This document shows, one piece after another, positions 52,996 to 61,466 of a stretch of 64,000 nt of DNA. Position 1 is the first letter of the stretch; each line of letters opens with the position of its first letter. A program made the position numbers and the translations under genes. Under the pieces are notes generated by a model that was given only the letters and a program-made list of their open reading frames with translations, was not told the DNA's origin and did not search any database. This DNA comes from Arcobacter vandammei (lineage in GTDB: Bacteria; Campylobacterota; Campylobacteria; Campylobacterales; Arcobacteraceae). The stretch spans positions 120,056-184,055 of the forward strand of contig NZ_JADKPZ010000002.1 in assembly GCF_016106035.1 (NCBI RefSeq). The letters are read 5' to 3'.

Positions 52996-53828
52996 TATAA
53001 AATCACCGTTTTATTTCTATGGATAAACACTCTATCATTTAAGAGTAACTCAAAGGCATTTGATAAAACAACTTTTTCTACATTTCTTCCAGCATTTCTC
53101 ATATCTTCCCAAGAGTAACTATGATCAACTCTTACAACATCTTGGTAAATAATAGGACCTTCATCCAAATCATTTGTAACATAATGAGCCGTTGCTCCAA
53201 TAATTTTAACACCTCTTTCATGAGCTTGTTTATATGGATTTGCACCAATAAATGCTGGTAAAAATGAGTGGTGAATGTTTAAAACTTTTCCAGTATAGTT
53301 TGCTACAAAATTACTTGAAAGTATTCTCATATATTTTGCTAAAACTATTAATTCTGGGTTAAATTCATCAATTTTTTGCGAAATTAATTTTTCATGTTCA
53401 TCTTTTGATATATTATTCGCACTTATACAAAAAAATGGAATATCAAATTTTTCAACTAAGCTTCTTAAATCTTCATGATTTGCAATAACTGCTTTTATAT
53501 TTGCATTTAACTCATTTGAAACATAACGAATAAGTAAATCACCCAAAACATGGCTCTCTTTTGTTGCAAGGAGAACTACATCTTTTTTTTCTTTCTTATT
53601 CAAACTTATTTTTGCACCCTCAGGTAACACCTCTTTTAACTCTTTTAAAAGAATATTTTGCATAACTTTTCCAGAGATTAAACTTCTCATAAAGAACTCT
53701 TTTGTCTCTTCATCCACATACTCAGCATTTGTATCTATGTTTAAATTATTTGCAAAAAGAACTTTTGAAATATTGTATATAAGCCCTTTTGCATCATTTG
53801 TTGCTATTTTTAAAATATATTGTTCCAT
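52995..53828 (-). CDS. purU: Formyltetrahydrofolate deformylase
   Basis: PurU releases formate from 10-formyl-THF and so balances one-carbon pools. The 277-residue protein has an N-terminal ACT domain (1-80) and a C-terminal formyltransferase fold with the catalytic NIHHSFLPAF, GATAHYV and DEGPII. It sits between malic enzyme (12-bp gap upstream) and trmL on the same strand. Confidence 0.94.
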   Translation of the reverse strand: MEQYILKIATNDAKGLIYNISKVLFANNLNIDTNAEYVDEETKEFFMRSLISGKVMQNILLKELKEVLPEGAKISLNKKEKKDVVLLATKESHVLGDLLIRYVSNELNANIKAVIANHEDLRSLVEKFDIPFFCISANNISKDEHEKLISQKIDEFNPELIVLAKYMRILSSNFVANYTGKVLNIHHSFLPAFIGANPYKQAHERGVKIIGATAHYVTNDLDEGPIIYQDVVRVDHSYSWEDMRNAGRNVEKVVLSNAFELLLNDRVFIHRNKTVIL

Positions 53829-53840
53829 CTTTTTCCTAAA

Positions 53841-55094
53841 CTATTTTAACTCTTCAAGCTCTTTTTTATATTTTTCTAAATCAAACTCTTTTACTCTTGT
53901 AATTCCTAATTTAAAAGCCTCAGCAGCAACTGCACTTGAAACTTCTACTAGAAGTCTTTTATCAAAAGGAGTTGGAATAATATACTCTTTCCCAAAGCTT
54001 AAATCTCCAAAAAGCTCTTTAACTGGAGCTGTAATTGGCTCTTTTGCAAGTGCAGCAATTGCTTTTGCAGCTTCTAATTTCATACTCATTGTAATCTTTC
54101 TAGCTTGAACATCTAAAGCACCTCTAAAGATAAAAGGAAACCCCAAAACATTATTTACTTGATTTGGATAATCTGATCTTCCAGTTCCAATAATAGCTTT
54201 TGGTCGTACACTTTTTACATCTTCAGGAAAAAGCTCTGGAGTTGGGTTTGCAAGAGTAAATACTATTGGCTCTTCACACATTAGCTCTATATGTTTTAAA
54301 GTAAATGTTTTTGGTCGTGAAAGTCCTAAAACCATATCAGCATCTTTAAAAGCATCTTCTAAAGTTTCAAATTCACTTATAAACTCTTTTTTATATGAGT
54401 TTAAATCATCTCTTTTGCCATTTATTACTCCTTTTGAATCGCACATTATAAGGTTTTTAATACCTAATTCTTTATACATTTTTGAACAAGCAATTGCAGC
54501 TGCTCCAGCACCTATAACAACCACTTTTAAATCCTCTATTTTTTTATTTAAAAGTTCACTTGCATTTAAAATTGCAGCTGTTGTAATAATAGCTGTTCCG
54601 TGCTGATCATCATGCATAACAGGAATATCAAGCTCCTCAACCAATCTTTCTTCAATAGTAAAACACTCAGGAGCTTTTATATCTTCAAGGTTTATTCCAC
54701 CAAAAGTAGGACTAATAGCTTTTACAATATCACAAAATCTATCAATATCTTTTTCATCTACTTCAATATCAAAAGAATCTACTTTTGCAAACTCTTTAAA
54801 AAGTACGGCTTTTCCTTCCATTACAGGTTTACTTGCCAATGCTCCAATATTTCCAAGCCCTAAAACTGCCGTTCCATTTGATATAACTGCTACAAGATTT
54901 CTTTTTGTTGTGTATAAAAAAGCATCTTGTGGATTATTTTTTATCTCTTCACAAGCAAAAGCAACCCCAGGTGTATATGCTAGACTTAAATCATTTTTAT
55001 TTTTAAAACTTTTTGTTGTAACAACACTAAGCTTCCCTGCTTTTGGGTTTTTGTGATAATCAAGAGCCAACTCTTTTGTAACCTTAAAAATCAT
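53841..55094 (-). CDS. NAD(P)-dependent malic enzyme
   Basis: Malic enzyme turns malate into pyruvate and CO2 with reduction of NAD(P). The 417-residue protein has the malic N-domain with LAYTPGVAFAC, the metal-binding DDQHGTA and the Rossmann GAGAAAIACSKMY. The length fits the short bacterial form without a phosphotransacetylase tail. Cofactor preference is not decided. The 148 bp upstream (55095-55242) are AT-rich and hold no gene I can see. Confidence 0.93.
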   Translation of the reverse strand: MIFKVTKELALDYHKNPKAGKLSVVTTKSFKNKNDLSLAYTPGVAFACEEIKNNPQDAFLYTTKRNLVAVISNGTAVLGLGNIGALASKPVMEGKAVLFKEFAKVDSFDIEVDEKDIDRFCDIVKAISPTFGGINLEDIKAPECFTIEERLVEELDIPVMHDDQHGTAIITTAAILNASELLNKKIEDLKVVVIGAGAAAIACSKMYKELGIKNLIMCDSKGVINGKRDDLNSYKKEFISEFETLEDAFKDADMVLGLSRPKTFTLKHIELMCEEPIVFTLANPTPELFPEDVKSVRPKAIIGTGRSDYPNQVNNVLGFPFIFRGALDVQARKITMSMKLEAAKAIAALAKEPITAPVKELFGDLSFGKEYIIPTPFDKRLLVEVSSAVAAEAFKLGITRVKEFDLEKYKKELEELK

Positions 55095-55242
55095 TTTAGA
55101 TACATCCTTGTTTAAATTTTATTATAAGTAATTTTTATAAAATCTGGCTATTTTATCTAAGTAGGGCTTATAAATTGGACTTTATAATATTTATAGATAA
55201 ATTTTAGAGACTTTTAGATTTTTTTGAAGCTAAAAAACAAAA

Positions 55243-55920
55243 TCAAACTGCAGATTCAATAAAAATAACCCCTGCAAATCTTCCTATACTTTTATCTTTT
55301 CTATAAGAAAAATATGGTTTATCTCCACATTTTGTGCAAATAGGAGAAATTTCTATATTTGTAACTCCAATTTCACTTAAAAGTTTTTTATTTATTCCTT
55401 GCAAATCTATATTTCTATTGTTTACAAACTCCTTTCCAAAAGAGGTTTTTACTATTTTTGCCATTTGTGGGCTTACTTCATAGCAACATTTTTGAATACT
55501 AGCTCCTAAAACTACTTTTATATCTTTTGCTTCACAAAAAAAATCTTCTATCATTTTTAAAGCTGTAATTTGAGCTATTTTTAAAAAAGTTGAGTTTCTT
55601 CCTGCATGAATGGCTGCTATTACTCCTTTTTTTTCATCAAATAGTAAAATAGGAATACAATCAGCTACCATAACCATAAGTGGCAAGTTCTTCTCTTTTG
55701 TGATAATTGCATCGCAATTGTCTATTAATTTTGGGCTATTTTTATCTACAATTACAATATTATTTGTGTGAATTTGATTCATATAGACCAAATCTTCATT
55801 TTCATATCCATATTTTATAGCTAGATTTTTTCTATTTTTTTCTACATTTTCTTTAATATCACCTGTATGAAAAGCTAAATTTCCGTCGTTTTCGTCACTA
55901 AAAAAATATTTTATACTCAT
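55243..55920 (-). CDS. pgeF: YfiH-family peptidoglycan editing factor / polyphenol oxidase
   Basis: YfiH/PgeF proteins hydrolyse misplaced L-serine from peptidoglycan precursors and show copper-oxidase activity in vitro. The 225-residue protein has the zinc-site motifs VADCIPILL, AAIHAGR and GASIQKCCYEV. HAGR is followed by NST where many relatives have HAGWRG; the exact meaning is unclear. It is divergent from the methyltransferase gene. Confidence 0.88.
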   Translation of the reverse strand: MSIKYFFSDENDGNLAFHTGDIKENVEKNRKNLAIKYGYENEDLVYMNQIHTNNIVIVDKNSPKLIDNCDAIITKEKNLPLMVMVADCIPILLFDEKKGVIAAIHAGRNSTFLKIAQITALKMIEDFFCEAKDIKVVLGASIQKCCYEVSPQMAKIVKTSFGKEFVNNRNIDLQGINKKLLSEIGVTNIEISPICTKCGDKPYFSYRKDKSIGRFAGVIFIESAV

Positions 55921-55955
55921 TTTATACTCGTTTTTTACTCTTATTAATTTTTAGC

Positions 55956-55961
55956 TATAAT
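55956..55961 (+). promoter_or_regulatory. Candidate -10 box for the methyltransferase-aroE pair
   Basis: TATAAT lies 30 bp before the TTG start at 55991. Confidence 0.45.
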
Positions 55962-55990
55962 CTTGCCTAAAAACGGTTTAAGGATAAATT

Positions 55991-56602
55991 TTGAGTAGAT
56001 TTGATGAAAGAGCAAAAGATTGGGATAAAAAGCAAACAAGCCACGATAAAACGGAAGCTTGTATAGAAAATATTAAAAAAAATGTAGATTTAAGTAAAGT
56101 TAAAAATATTCTTGATTATGGTTGTGGAACTGGTCTTGTAGCATTTTGTCTTGTAAACTCTAACAATGAAGTTTTGGGACTTGATAGCTCATCTGGAATG
56201 GTAGAAGAGTTTAATAAAAAAGCAAATGATAAAAATTTATCAAATATAAAAGCTTATAAACACGATATTTTAAACCAAGATTTACCTCAAGATAGTTTTG
56301 ATTTTATAGTACTTTCAATGTCACTGCACCATATTGAAAACCTTGATGTATTTTTTAAGAAATCATATGAAGCATTAAGAAGTGGTGGAATTATTTGTAT
56401 AAATGATTTAGAAAAAGAGGATGGAACTTTTCATAAAAAACACAATAATGTGGGAGTTTATCACTTTGGATTTTCAAAAGAAGAGCTAGAAAATATCTGT
56501 TCTAAACTTGGATTTAGAGATTTTATTTATGAGAGAGTTTTTGTTTTTAAAAGAGATTATGGTGATTTTCCTTTATTTAATTTCTATGCAAAAAAGGCTT
56601 AA
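55991..56602 (+). CDS. Class I SAM-dependent methyltransferase
   Basis: The 203-residue protein starts with TTG behind AAGGAT and shows the SAM-binding motif LDYGCGTG, an acidic residue at the end of strand two (LGLDSSS) and a later LSMSLHHIE segment. It resembles small-molecule methyltransferases of the UbiE/SmtA type. The substrate is unknown. aroE follows two bases later on the same strand. Confidence 0.87.
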   Translation: MSRFDERAKDWDKKQTSHDKTEACIENIKKNVDLSKVKNILDYGCGTGLVAFCLVNSNNEVLGLDSSSGMVEEFNKKANDKNLSNIKAYKHDILNQDLPQDSFDFIVLSMSLHHIENLDVFFKKSYEALRSGGIICINDLEKEDGTFHKKHNNVGVYHFGFSKEELENICSKLGFRDFIYERVFVFKRDYGDFPLFNFYAKKA

Positions 56603-56604
56603 AT

Positions 56605-57396
56605 ATGAAAAAATTTGTAATATTTGGAAACCCAGTAGTTCACTCAAAATCTCCACAAATGCAAAATGCTGGTTTTAAACACTTAAATTTTGATGCAAAC
56701 TATGAAAAATTTCATTTAGAAAACGGTGAAACAATAAAAGATGAATTTTTAAAAAATAGATTTTCAGGAGCAAATATAACTGTACCACATAAAGAGTTTG
56801 CCTTTAAAAATGCAGATATAGTAAAAGGAATTGCACAAAAAATTGAAGCTGTAAATACCTATATTTTAGAAGATAATAAAGTCATAGCTTACAATACAGA
56901 TGCCCCTGGGTTTTTAAAAGCAATTGAGAGTTTTGGGAACATAAAAAATGTGCTACTTTTGGGAGCTGGTGGAACAGCAAAGGCTATTGCTTTAGCTTTA
57001 GCTGAAAAAAATATAGATGTAACTGTGCTAAATAGAAGTAAAGAGAAATTAGAGTTCTTTAAAAATACTAATATAAAAGCTTTCTCTTTTGAAGATTTTA
57101 AAATAAATAATTTTGATTTAGTTGTAAACTCTACAAGTGCAGGTTTAAAAGATGATTTTTTACCAGCTCCAAAAGAGATTTTAGATGAAGTTTTAAAAAA
57201 TAGCTCTTTTGCTTTTGATTGTATTTATGGGAAAATCACACCATTCTTAGATTTAGCAAAAAGTTTAGATAATGAGATAAAAGATGGAGAAGATATGCTT
57301 TTATATCAAGGTGTCCTTGCCTTCGAACTTTTCACAAACACAAAGGCCGATAATATGGTAATTGAAGCTATGAGAAGAGGTTTAAAAGAAGAATAA
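56605..57396 (+). CDS. aroE: Shikimate dehydrogenase
   Basis: AroE reduces 3-dehydroshikimate with NADPH in the aromatic amino-acid pathway. The 263-residue protein has VHSKSPQMQN and NITVPHKE in the substrate domain and GAGGTAKAIA in the NADP domain, plus NST(SAG) near 190. The 160 bp downstream of it (57397-57556) hold no gene I can see and mark the change from core to accessory content. Confidence 0.95.
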   Translation: MKKFVIFGNPVVHSKSPQMQNAGFKHLNFDANYEKFHLENGETIKDEFLKNRFSGANITVPHKEFAFKNADIVKGIAQKIEAVNTYILEDNKVIAYNTDAPGFLKAIESFGNIKNVLLLGAGGTAKAIALALAEKNIDVTVLNRSKEKLEFFKNTNIKAFSFEDFKINNFDLVVNSTSAGLKDDFLPAPKEILDEVLKNSSFAFDCIYGKITPFLDLAKSLDNEIKDGEDMLLYQGVLAFELFTNTKADNMVIEAMRRGLKEE

Positions 57397-57532
57397 ATTT
57401 CCATATTTTTCTAGCCTATTTCTAGTTTAAAATTAGAAGAAAAAGTATATTTATATATTTAAAAAGACAGAGAGAAAAAACTATTTAATAATTTTGAGAA
57501 CACAAAAGAGGTTGAGAATTAAAAAAGATTAG

Positions 57533-57562
57533 ATGTAAAACCACAATTTTGTGGTTTTACAT
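57533..57562 (-). terminator. Terminator of the AlpA-like regulator gene
   Basis: A perfect 14-bp inverted repeat (57533-57546 and 57549-57562; AAAACCACAA arms) overlaps the stop codon and is followed on the minus strand by a T-rich run. It is a good rho-independent terminator. Confidence 0.85.
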
Positions 57563-57805
57563 AGTTTTAATTGAATTTTCCGTTTTTTTTAGTTGATATT
57601 CAACTATTTTTTGAACAGGATACATTATACATTTTTTTTCTTCTATATATTCAGGACAATTGAGACCAGATTTTCTTCTTTCGTCGAGTGTTCTACTGCT
57701 AATGCCAAGGATGGCAGCGCAATCTTTTGTATTGACAAAAAGTCCAAATTTTAGAATAAGTGTATTAAGCATAGTATTAAATAATTGTTGATTAAAATTT
57801 TCCAT
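57557..57805 (-). CDS. Small DNA-binding protein (MerR/AlpA-like HTH)
   Basis: The 82-residue protein has a helix-turn-helix in residues 25-50 (NTKDCAAILGISSRTLDERR), which resembles AlpA/MerR-type winged helices of phage and integrative elements. A short basic C-terminal helix follows. The gene lies at the edge of the accessory region, 14 bp after the next upstream gene, and ends with its own terminator. It may be an excision or regulatory factor, but the sequence does not prove it. Confidence 0.72.
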   Translation of the reverse strand: MENFNQQLFNTMLNTLILKFGLFVNTKDCAAILGISSRTLDERRKSGLNCPEYIEEKKCIMYPVQKIVEYQLKKTENSIKTM

Positions 57806-57819
57806 TATTTGTCCTCTTA

Positions 57820-58371
57820 TTAAAAATCTATTCGATTTTGTCTTGAAATAGCAAGATTTTCTAGCTTATGAATTTTCATATCTTTATTTAACTGTTTTTG
57901 TAAGAGTTTTTGATTCAATTCATTCATTTTTTCTTTATAATCATCAGCGAAATCAACTATATTATTAGTATTAGTTATATTAGTATTAGTAGATACTGAT
58001 TTAACCGTAACGGATTTTTGCCGTAACGGTGTTTTTAACGCTGTGGATTCTAATGAAATTTCCATACTTAAGGTTCCTTCATCGCAAATTTCAAATTCAA
58101 AACCTCTAAATTTTCCCTTATCATCTCTTTTTTTAGTTCTTTTTAAATAACCATATTTCTCGAGTTGCCTATATAATTTATTTAGTTTATCTATTCCAAT
58201 ATCACAAATTTTAGCTACATTTATGTTGTAAAATTTCCAAGAATCAGGGTAGGATAATAATATACACATTAAACCTCTAGAATCTAAACTCAATCTGTCA
58301 TCATATAAACAAATATTACTAATTTGTGTGAATTTTGTCTTTTTTTTAATATAGTTAAAATTTTCGTTCAT
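57820..58371 (-). CDS. Winged-helix replication-type protein
   Basis: The 183-residue protein has an N-terminal winged-helix domain (about 12-80) with FTQISNICLYDDRLSLDSRGLM and the helix pattern of phage/plasmid replication initiators or DnaD-like proteins, then a low-complexity linker with repeated TNT(N) units (about residues 130-140) and a basic helical tail. Proteins of this kind occur in phages, plasmids and integrative elements. Its first 17 bases overlap a short frame. I cannot say if it starts replication. Confidence 0.68.
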   Translation of the reverse strand: MNENFNYIKKKTKFTQISNICLYDDRLSLDSRGLMCILLSYPDSWKFYNINVAKICDIGIDKLNKLYRQLEKYGYLKRTKKRDDKGKFRGFEFEICDEGTLSMEISLESTALKTPLRQKSVTVKSVSTNTNITNTNNIVDFADDYKEKMNELNQKLLQKQLNKDMKIHKLENLAISRQNRIDF

Positions 58372-58462
58372 TTATATTCCTAAAACATAAAATTAATTTA
58401 TATTCAACTATATTTAACTGTTTTTTGATTTTTTCTTCTATTTTTGTTATTATTTTATTCAT
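58355..58462 (-). CDS. Possible 35-residue small protein
   Basis: ATG at 58462 follows CTAGGAAACCAAA (a fair ribosome site). The frame reads MNKIITKIEEKIKKQLNIVE and 15 more residues and overlaps the start of the replication-type gene by 17 bp. The helical, lysine-rich content and coupling suggest a real small gene, but the low complexity of the region leaves doubt. Confidence 0.4.
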   Translation of the reverse strand: MNKIITKIEEKIKKQLNIVEYKLILCFRNINERKF

Positions 58463-58482
58463 TTTGGTTTCCTAGTTAGTTA

Positions 58483-59145
58483 TCAAAATATAAAAACAAG
58501 CTGAGAGTTGCCGCTTTCAGTTTGTTCTTTTTTCAAATTTAGCTTTACTAAATCATCGGTTCCAAAAACATCTTTGATACTCAAATCAAACTTTTTACAA
58601 AGCTCTTCGATATCCTCTTTATCAAGTGAATTATCAAAATATCCATCTTCCCAGATAAATTTCAAAGCTTTTATGATTTGCTCTTTTGGAAGTTTTTGTA
58701 GTTTTTCAAACTCCAAAATATCTTCTATGTTGCTATGAGTAGTACTAATCTCATCATTGAAAGCGATTTTGATTTTTGAAATATCTATATACTCTTTATA
58801 GGCTGGATTTGAAGTCAGATTGATAAAAGTATTAATCCACCTGTCTATCAACCAAGAAACTGTTTTTTGACTTGAACAAAGATTGCTAAAAAGTTTGTTT
58901 TTTGTTATTAATGCCTTTTTATACATCTTTTCTTTTCTAGTCAACATATATTCATCAACTACATGACCTACGTCGTCAACATATGAAGTTAAAAACATTT
59001 TTGATGTTTGCGTCTCAAAAAACTCCTTAGCACTATCTCGTGCGAAAGGTAGAATTGATTTAAAAATATTTGTATCTTTAAATATCATTGCAGGATTGCT
59101 AATCTTTGACGCAAGATATTCAACAGCTATTTGTTTCGAATTCAT
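58483..59145 (-). CDS. Hypothetical accessory-region protein
   Basis: The 220-residue protein starts at ATG 59145 behind a strong AAAAAGGAGAAAA site; a longer frame from 59202 would run into the regulator region. It is helical and charged, without membrane segments or motifs I recognise. It is divergent from the XRE regulator and lies downstream of the shared operator region. A role in element maintenance is only a guess. Confidence 0.68.
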   Translation of the reverse strand: MNSKQIAVEYLASKISNPAMIFKDTNIFKSILPFARDSAKEFFETQTSKMFLTSYVDDVGHVVDEYMLTRKEKMYKKALITKNKLFSNLCSSQKTVSWLIDRWINTFINLTSNPAYKEYIDISKIKIAFNDEISTTHSNIEDILEFEKLQKLPKEQIIKALKFIWEDGYFDNSLDKEDIEELCKKFDLSIKDVFGTDDLVKLNLKKEQTESGNSQLVFIF

Positions 59146-59184
59146 TTTTCTCCTTTTTATATTAATTGTGATATAATTTATATA

Positions 59185-59224
59185 TTCATTAATAATGAAC
59201 ATTTGTGTATTATATTACAAATGT
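59185..59224. promoter_or_regulatory. Inverted-repeat operator region between divergent accessory genes
   Basis: TTCATT-AAT-AATGAA (59185-59199) is followed by ACATTTGT (59199-59206) and its exact mirror ACAAATGT (59217-59224). The spacer of the second repeat contains a minus-strand TATAAT (59214-59209) that could serve the 58483-59145 gene. The layout fits binding of the neighbouring XRE regulator. Confidence 0.6.
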
Positions 59225-59246
59225 AAATATTTGTCAAGGAATTAAC

Positions 59247-59939
59247 ATGAGTTACAACAATAAAATACAGATAATAATAGATAAAATGGGGTTATCACAA
59301 AAAGATTTTGCCAATAAGTTAGGAGTTTCACAAAATGCAATCTCGCATTATTTGCTAGGAAAAAGAAATCCTGATATAAATACAATTCAGAAATTAATAG
59401 ATTTAGGAGTCTCACCCTTATTTCTTTTTTCAAATTCAAAGAATCCCTTTGATGAAACTTATAAATTATTTTCAGAGGCTAATAAGTACCTAAATGAAGA
59501 TAATAAAAATGAGTTAATCTCACCAATGAATGAATTTATAAGAAAATATAATTTAATAAATGTCATAAAATCAAAAATTGAAAAAATAAAAGGACAAAAT
59601 TTTTTCCAAAAGATTATTCAAGAATTTTCGAATAGAGGTGAAAGAATTATAAAGCTTCTATATTATTTTATTATTTATATTGAAGAATCTCAAAAAGATT
59701 TTGATTTTTTAAACATTAAAAATTCTTTTATTACTGAGTTAGAGAAATTTAAGTTATCTAAAAAAGATAAAATTGTTTCTTTTGAAATAAAAGATGAAGA
59801 TAAAAAAAGATTGATAGAATGGATTAAAGAAGAATTAGATGATCCTTCTATTTTTGAGATAATTTCTAATACTTCCGAACTAAAGATCCTTTTACTAGAA
59901 GAGCTAAATATTTTTAATAAATTATTGCTTAAACTTTAA
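59247..59939 (+). CDS. XRE-family transcriptional regulator
   Basis: The protein (230 residues from the ATG at 59247, which follows CAAGGAATTAAC) has a cro/CI-type helix-turn-helix at residues 5-60 (LSQKDFANKLGVSQNAISHY) and a long helical C-terminal domain with no peptidase motif, so it is unlike LexA/CI repressors that cleave themselves. A GTG start at 59205 is less likely because it lies inside the operator region. It probably represses its own gene and the divergent one. Confidence 0.85.
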   Translation: MSYNNKIQIIIDKMGLSQKDFANKLGVSQNAISHYLLGKRNPDINTIQKLIDLGVSPLFLFSNSKNPFDETYKLFSEANKYLNEDNKNELISPMNEFIRKYNLINVIKSKIEKIKGQNFFQKIIQEFSNRGERIIKLLYYFIIYIEESQKDFDFLNIKNSFITELEKFKLSKKDKIVSFEIKDEDKKRLIEWIKEELDDPSIFEIISNTSELKILLLEELNIFNKLLLKL

Positions 59940-60038
59940 AGAGTATAAATTAAATATTAATTTATACTCCAATATGAACATTTATAAAATTTATGTATCT
60001 AAATATAAATTTTTAAAACTTAATTTTTATATATTCTT

Positions 60039-60140
60039 TCAAATATTCTGTTTATTTTTCAAACTTCTTTCATAATCATATTTTCCAATAGCTAATATTG
60101 TTCCTAATACTAAAACTGTAATTGCAATTACTTCTAACAT
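60039..60140 (-). CDS. 33-residue single-helix membrane protein
   Basis: ATG at 60140 follows AAAAGGATTAAAAA. The protein has one hydrophobic helix (residues 3-19, EVIAITVLVLGTILAIG) and a charged tail (KYDYERSLKNKQN). A small hydrophobic gene under its own operator-like repeat suggests a toxin-like or signalling peptide, but this is inference. The rest of 59940-60193 shows no other gene. Confidence 0.55.
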   Translation of the reverse strand: MLEVIAITVLVLGTILAIGKYDYERSLKNKQNI

Positions 60141-60165
60141 TTTTTAATCCTTTTATTAATTTATT

Positions 60166-60195
60166 TAGTACTATTTGATCTAAAATAGTACTATT
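60166..60195. promoter_or_regulatory. Tandem repeat pair upstream of the 33-residue gene
   Basis: TAGTACTATT occurs at 60166-60175 and again at 60186-60195, exactly 20 bp apart, between the HTH gene and the small membrane gene. It resembles the pair at 60461-60496 in core and spacing. The spacing of two helical turns suits cooperative binding of a small regulator. Confidence 0.55.
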
Positions 60196-60436
60196 ATTTT
60201 TTTATATGTTCTACTGATATTGCTTTAAAAATTTGGTGTCTTAAAATATCAAAGCGCATAGACTTATCATAATGTTCTAAAAAAGGTCTTACCCAACTTG
60301 GAACTTGTATTATTTTACCATTAGCCATACAACCCCAATTATTTAATGTTGAGTAAGGTACGTGTGCAATCTCTGCAAAATCTTTTTGTGTAAGATTTAA
60401 TTCCTTTAATCTAACACAAAACTCTTCTTTTGTCAT
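60194..60436 (-). CDS. Small HTH regulator
   Basis: The 80-residue protein has a helix-turn-helix in residues 13-40 (LTQKDFAEIAHVPYSTLNNW) and a C-terminal half with a WVRPFLEHY segment that may mediate dimers. Its gene lies between two related 20-bp-spaced repeat pairs, one over its own promoter region and one before the next gene, which suggests autoregulation and control of the downstream gene. Confidence 0.78.
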   Translation of the reverse strand: MTKEEFCVRLKELNLTQKDFAEIAHVPYSTLNNWGCMANGKIIQVPSWVRPFLEHYDKSMRFDILRHQIFKAISVEHIKK

Positions 60437-60460
60437 TTGTTATTCTCTTTATCTTCTAAT

Positions 60461-60496
60461 TTAGTAAATATTATAGCATATTAGTAACTATTATAG
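60461..60496. promoter_or_regulatory. Tandem 16-bp repeats overlapping the HTH gene promoter
   Basis: TTAGTAAATATTATAG (60461-60476) and TTAGTAACTATTATAG (60481-60496) differ by one base and lie 20 bp apart. Each contains TATAAT on the minus strand (60475-60470 and 60495-60490), 34 and 54 bp before the HTH start. They are good candidates for its operator. Confidence 0.65.
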
Positions 60497-60583
60497 AAGA
60501 TAGCTATTGATTTTATAACTAAATTAGTTTATAATTGCTTAAATAATATCTATTTTAGATAAATAATCAACAAGGAGTAATGT

Positions 60584-60877
60584 ATGGATAAGCAAAAAGT
60601 TTTATCAGATGAATGTAAAAAAGATAAAGAACTATTTAATTCTAATATTAAAGTTTTAGTTATTTTTGTTATCTTTTGTCTGTTTATAGTAGCAGTTCTT
60701 TATTATGATAAAAAGAATAAAAAAGAGCTTTATAGTGCTTTTGAAAAAGGAGATGAACTTATTTGTAATAATTTTATAGTTTCTAAAAATTTAGGATTTA
60801 AACTTGATAAAAAAGGTAAAGATAGAGTTAGTGATGGTAAAAATACATTTATTATATATAACTGTATGGTTAAATAG
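60584..60877 (+). CDS. Small membrane-anchored protein with paired cysteines
   Basis: The 97-residue protein has one N-terminal helix (about 23-41, KVLVIFVIFCLFIVAVLYY) and a C-terminal domain of about 50 residues with ELICNNFIV and a final YNC. This domain resembles that of the 61175-61462 protein in spacing and ends (LxCN...V...FxxxxC), so the two look like paralogs. A TATAAT at 60530-60535 and a GGAGTAATGT site precede it. Function unknown. Confidence 0.65.
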   Translation: MDKQKVLSDECKKDKELFNSNIKVLVIFVIFCLFIVAVLYYDKKNKKELYSAFEKGDELICNNFIVSKNLGFKLDKKGKDRVSDGKNTFIIYNCMVK

Positions 60878-60900
60878 AGTAAAAAATAAAAGGAAGTCCT

Positions 60901-61182
60901 ATGTGTAATTTTTATAAAAATATGAATCACTTTTTTGGAAGCTTAGGTGTTACTTTAGTAGTTGTATCTATATTAGTTCTAATAGGCTCTTTTATATTTA
61001 GCTTATTTTATGCTATGTTTTTTGCTCCTGATGATTTGTATGTAAATATTAATATTGTTCTATCATATATTGCATTTTGGGGTGTATTGCTTGTGTCTGG
61101 TGAAAAAATGGCATCTAAAGCCCCTAATAGTGTATTTAAATTTAAAGATAATAAAAAAGATATGAGTATTGCTGATGAATGA
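60901..61182 (+). CDS. Two-helix small membrane protein
   Basis: The 93-residue protein has two hydrophobic helices (about 16-39 and 48-64) and a charged tail (ASKAPNSVFKFKDNKKD). It lies 23 bp after the previous gene behind AAAAGGAAG and overlaps the next gene, so the run 60584-61748 is probably one operon of small membrane proteins. No family recognised. Confidence 0.6.
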   Translation: MCNFYKNMNHFFGSLGVTLVVVSILVLIGSFIFSLFYAMFFAPDDLYVNINIVLSYIAFWGVLLVSGEKMASKAPNSVFKFKDNKKDMSIADE

Positions 61183-61462
61183 AAATAGATTAGAGCTATA
61201 TGAAAATACAAATGGAAAGGTTATTGCTTGGACACTATTTATTTTATTTTTAATTTCATTTCCAATACTAGCAGTCCTTTATCTTGAACAAATTAGAAAT
61301 GATCTTATAAATGATTTTAATAGTAATAAAACTTTAGTTTGTAATGTAAGCCATGTAAAAATAGAAGTTTCAAAGTCTGATAATTGGTCTATTGATAATA
61401 GCTATAACTTTGTTAAAGGACCAACAGAGCTAGTAATCTCAAGATGTGAAACAAAGGAGTAG
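61175..61462 (+). CDS. Small membrane-anchored protein, paralog of 60584-60877
   Basis: The protein (95 residues from the ATG at 61175; a TTG two codons upstream is also possible) has one N-terminal helix (about 17-38) and a C-terminal domain with KTLVCNVSHV and a final SRCE. Length, anchor position and the two spaced cysteines match the 60584-60877 protein. The coding starts inside the previous gene, so it is coupled to it. The cysteines could form a disulfide outside the membrane; function unknown. Confidence 0.62.
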   Translation: MNENRLELYENTNGKVIAWTLFILFLISFPILAVLYLEQIRNDLINDFNSNKTLVCNVSHVKIEVSKSDNWSIDNSYNFVKGPTELVISRCETKE

Positions 61463-61466
61463 AAAT

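Noticed and set aside
57940..57990. Short tandem repeat array (TNTN region) as a CRISPR
   Set aside because: It is coding low-complexity sequence inside the winged-helix gene, with no spacer-repeat regularity.
59205..59246. GTG start of the XRE regulator at 59205
   Set aside because: It lies within the operator repeats; ATG 59247 has a good ribosome site.
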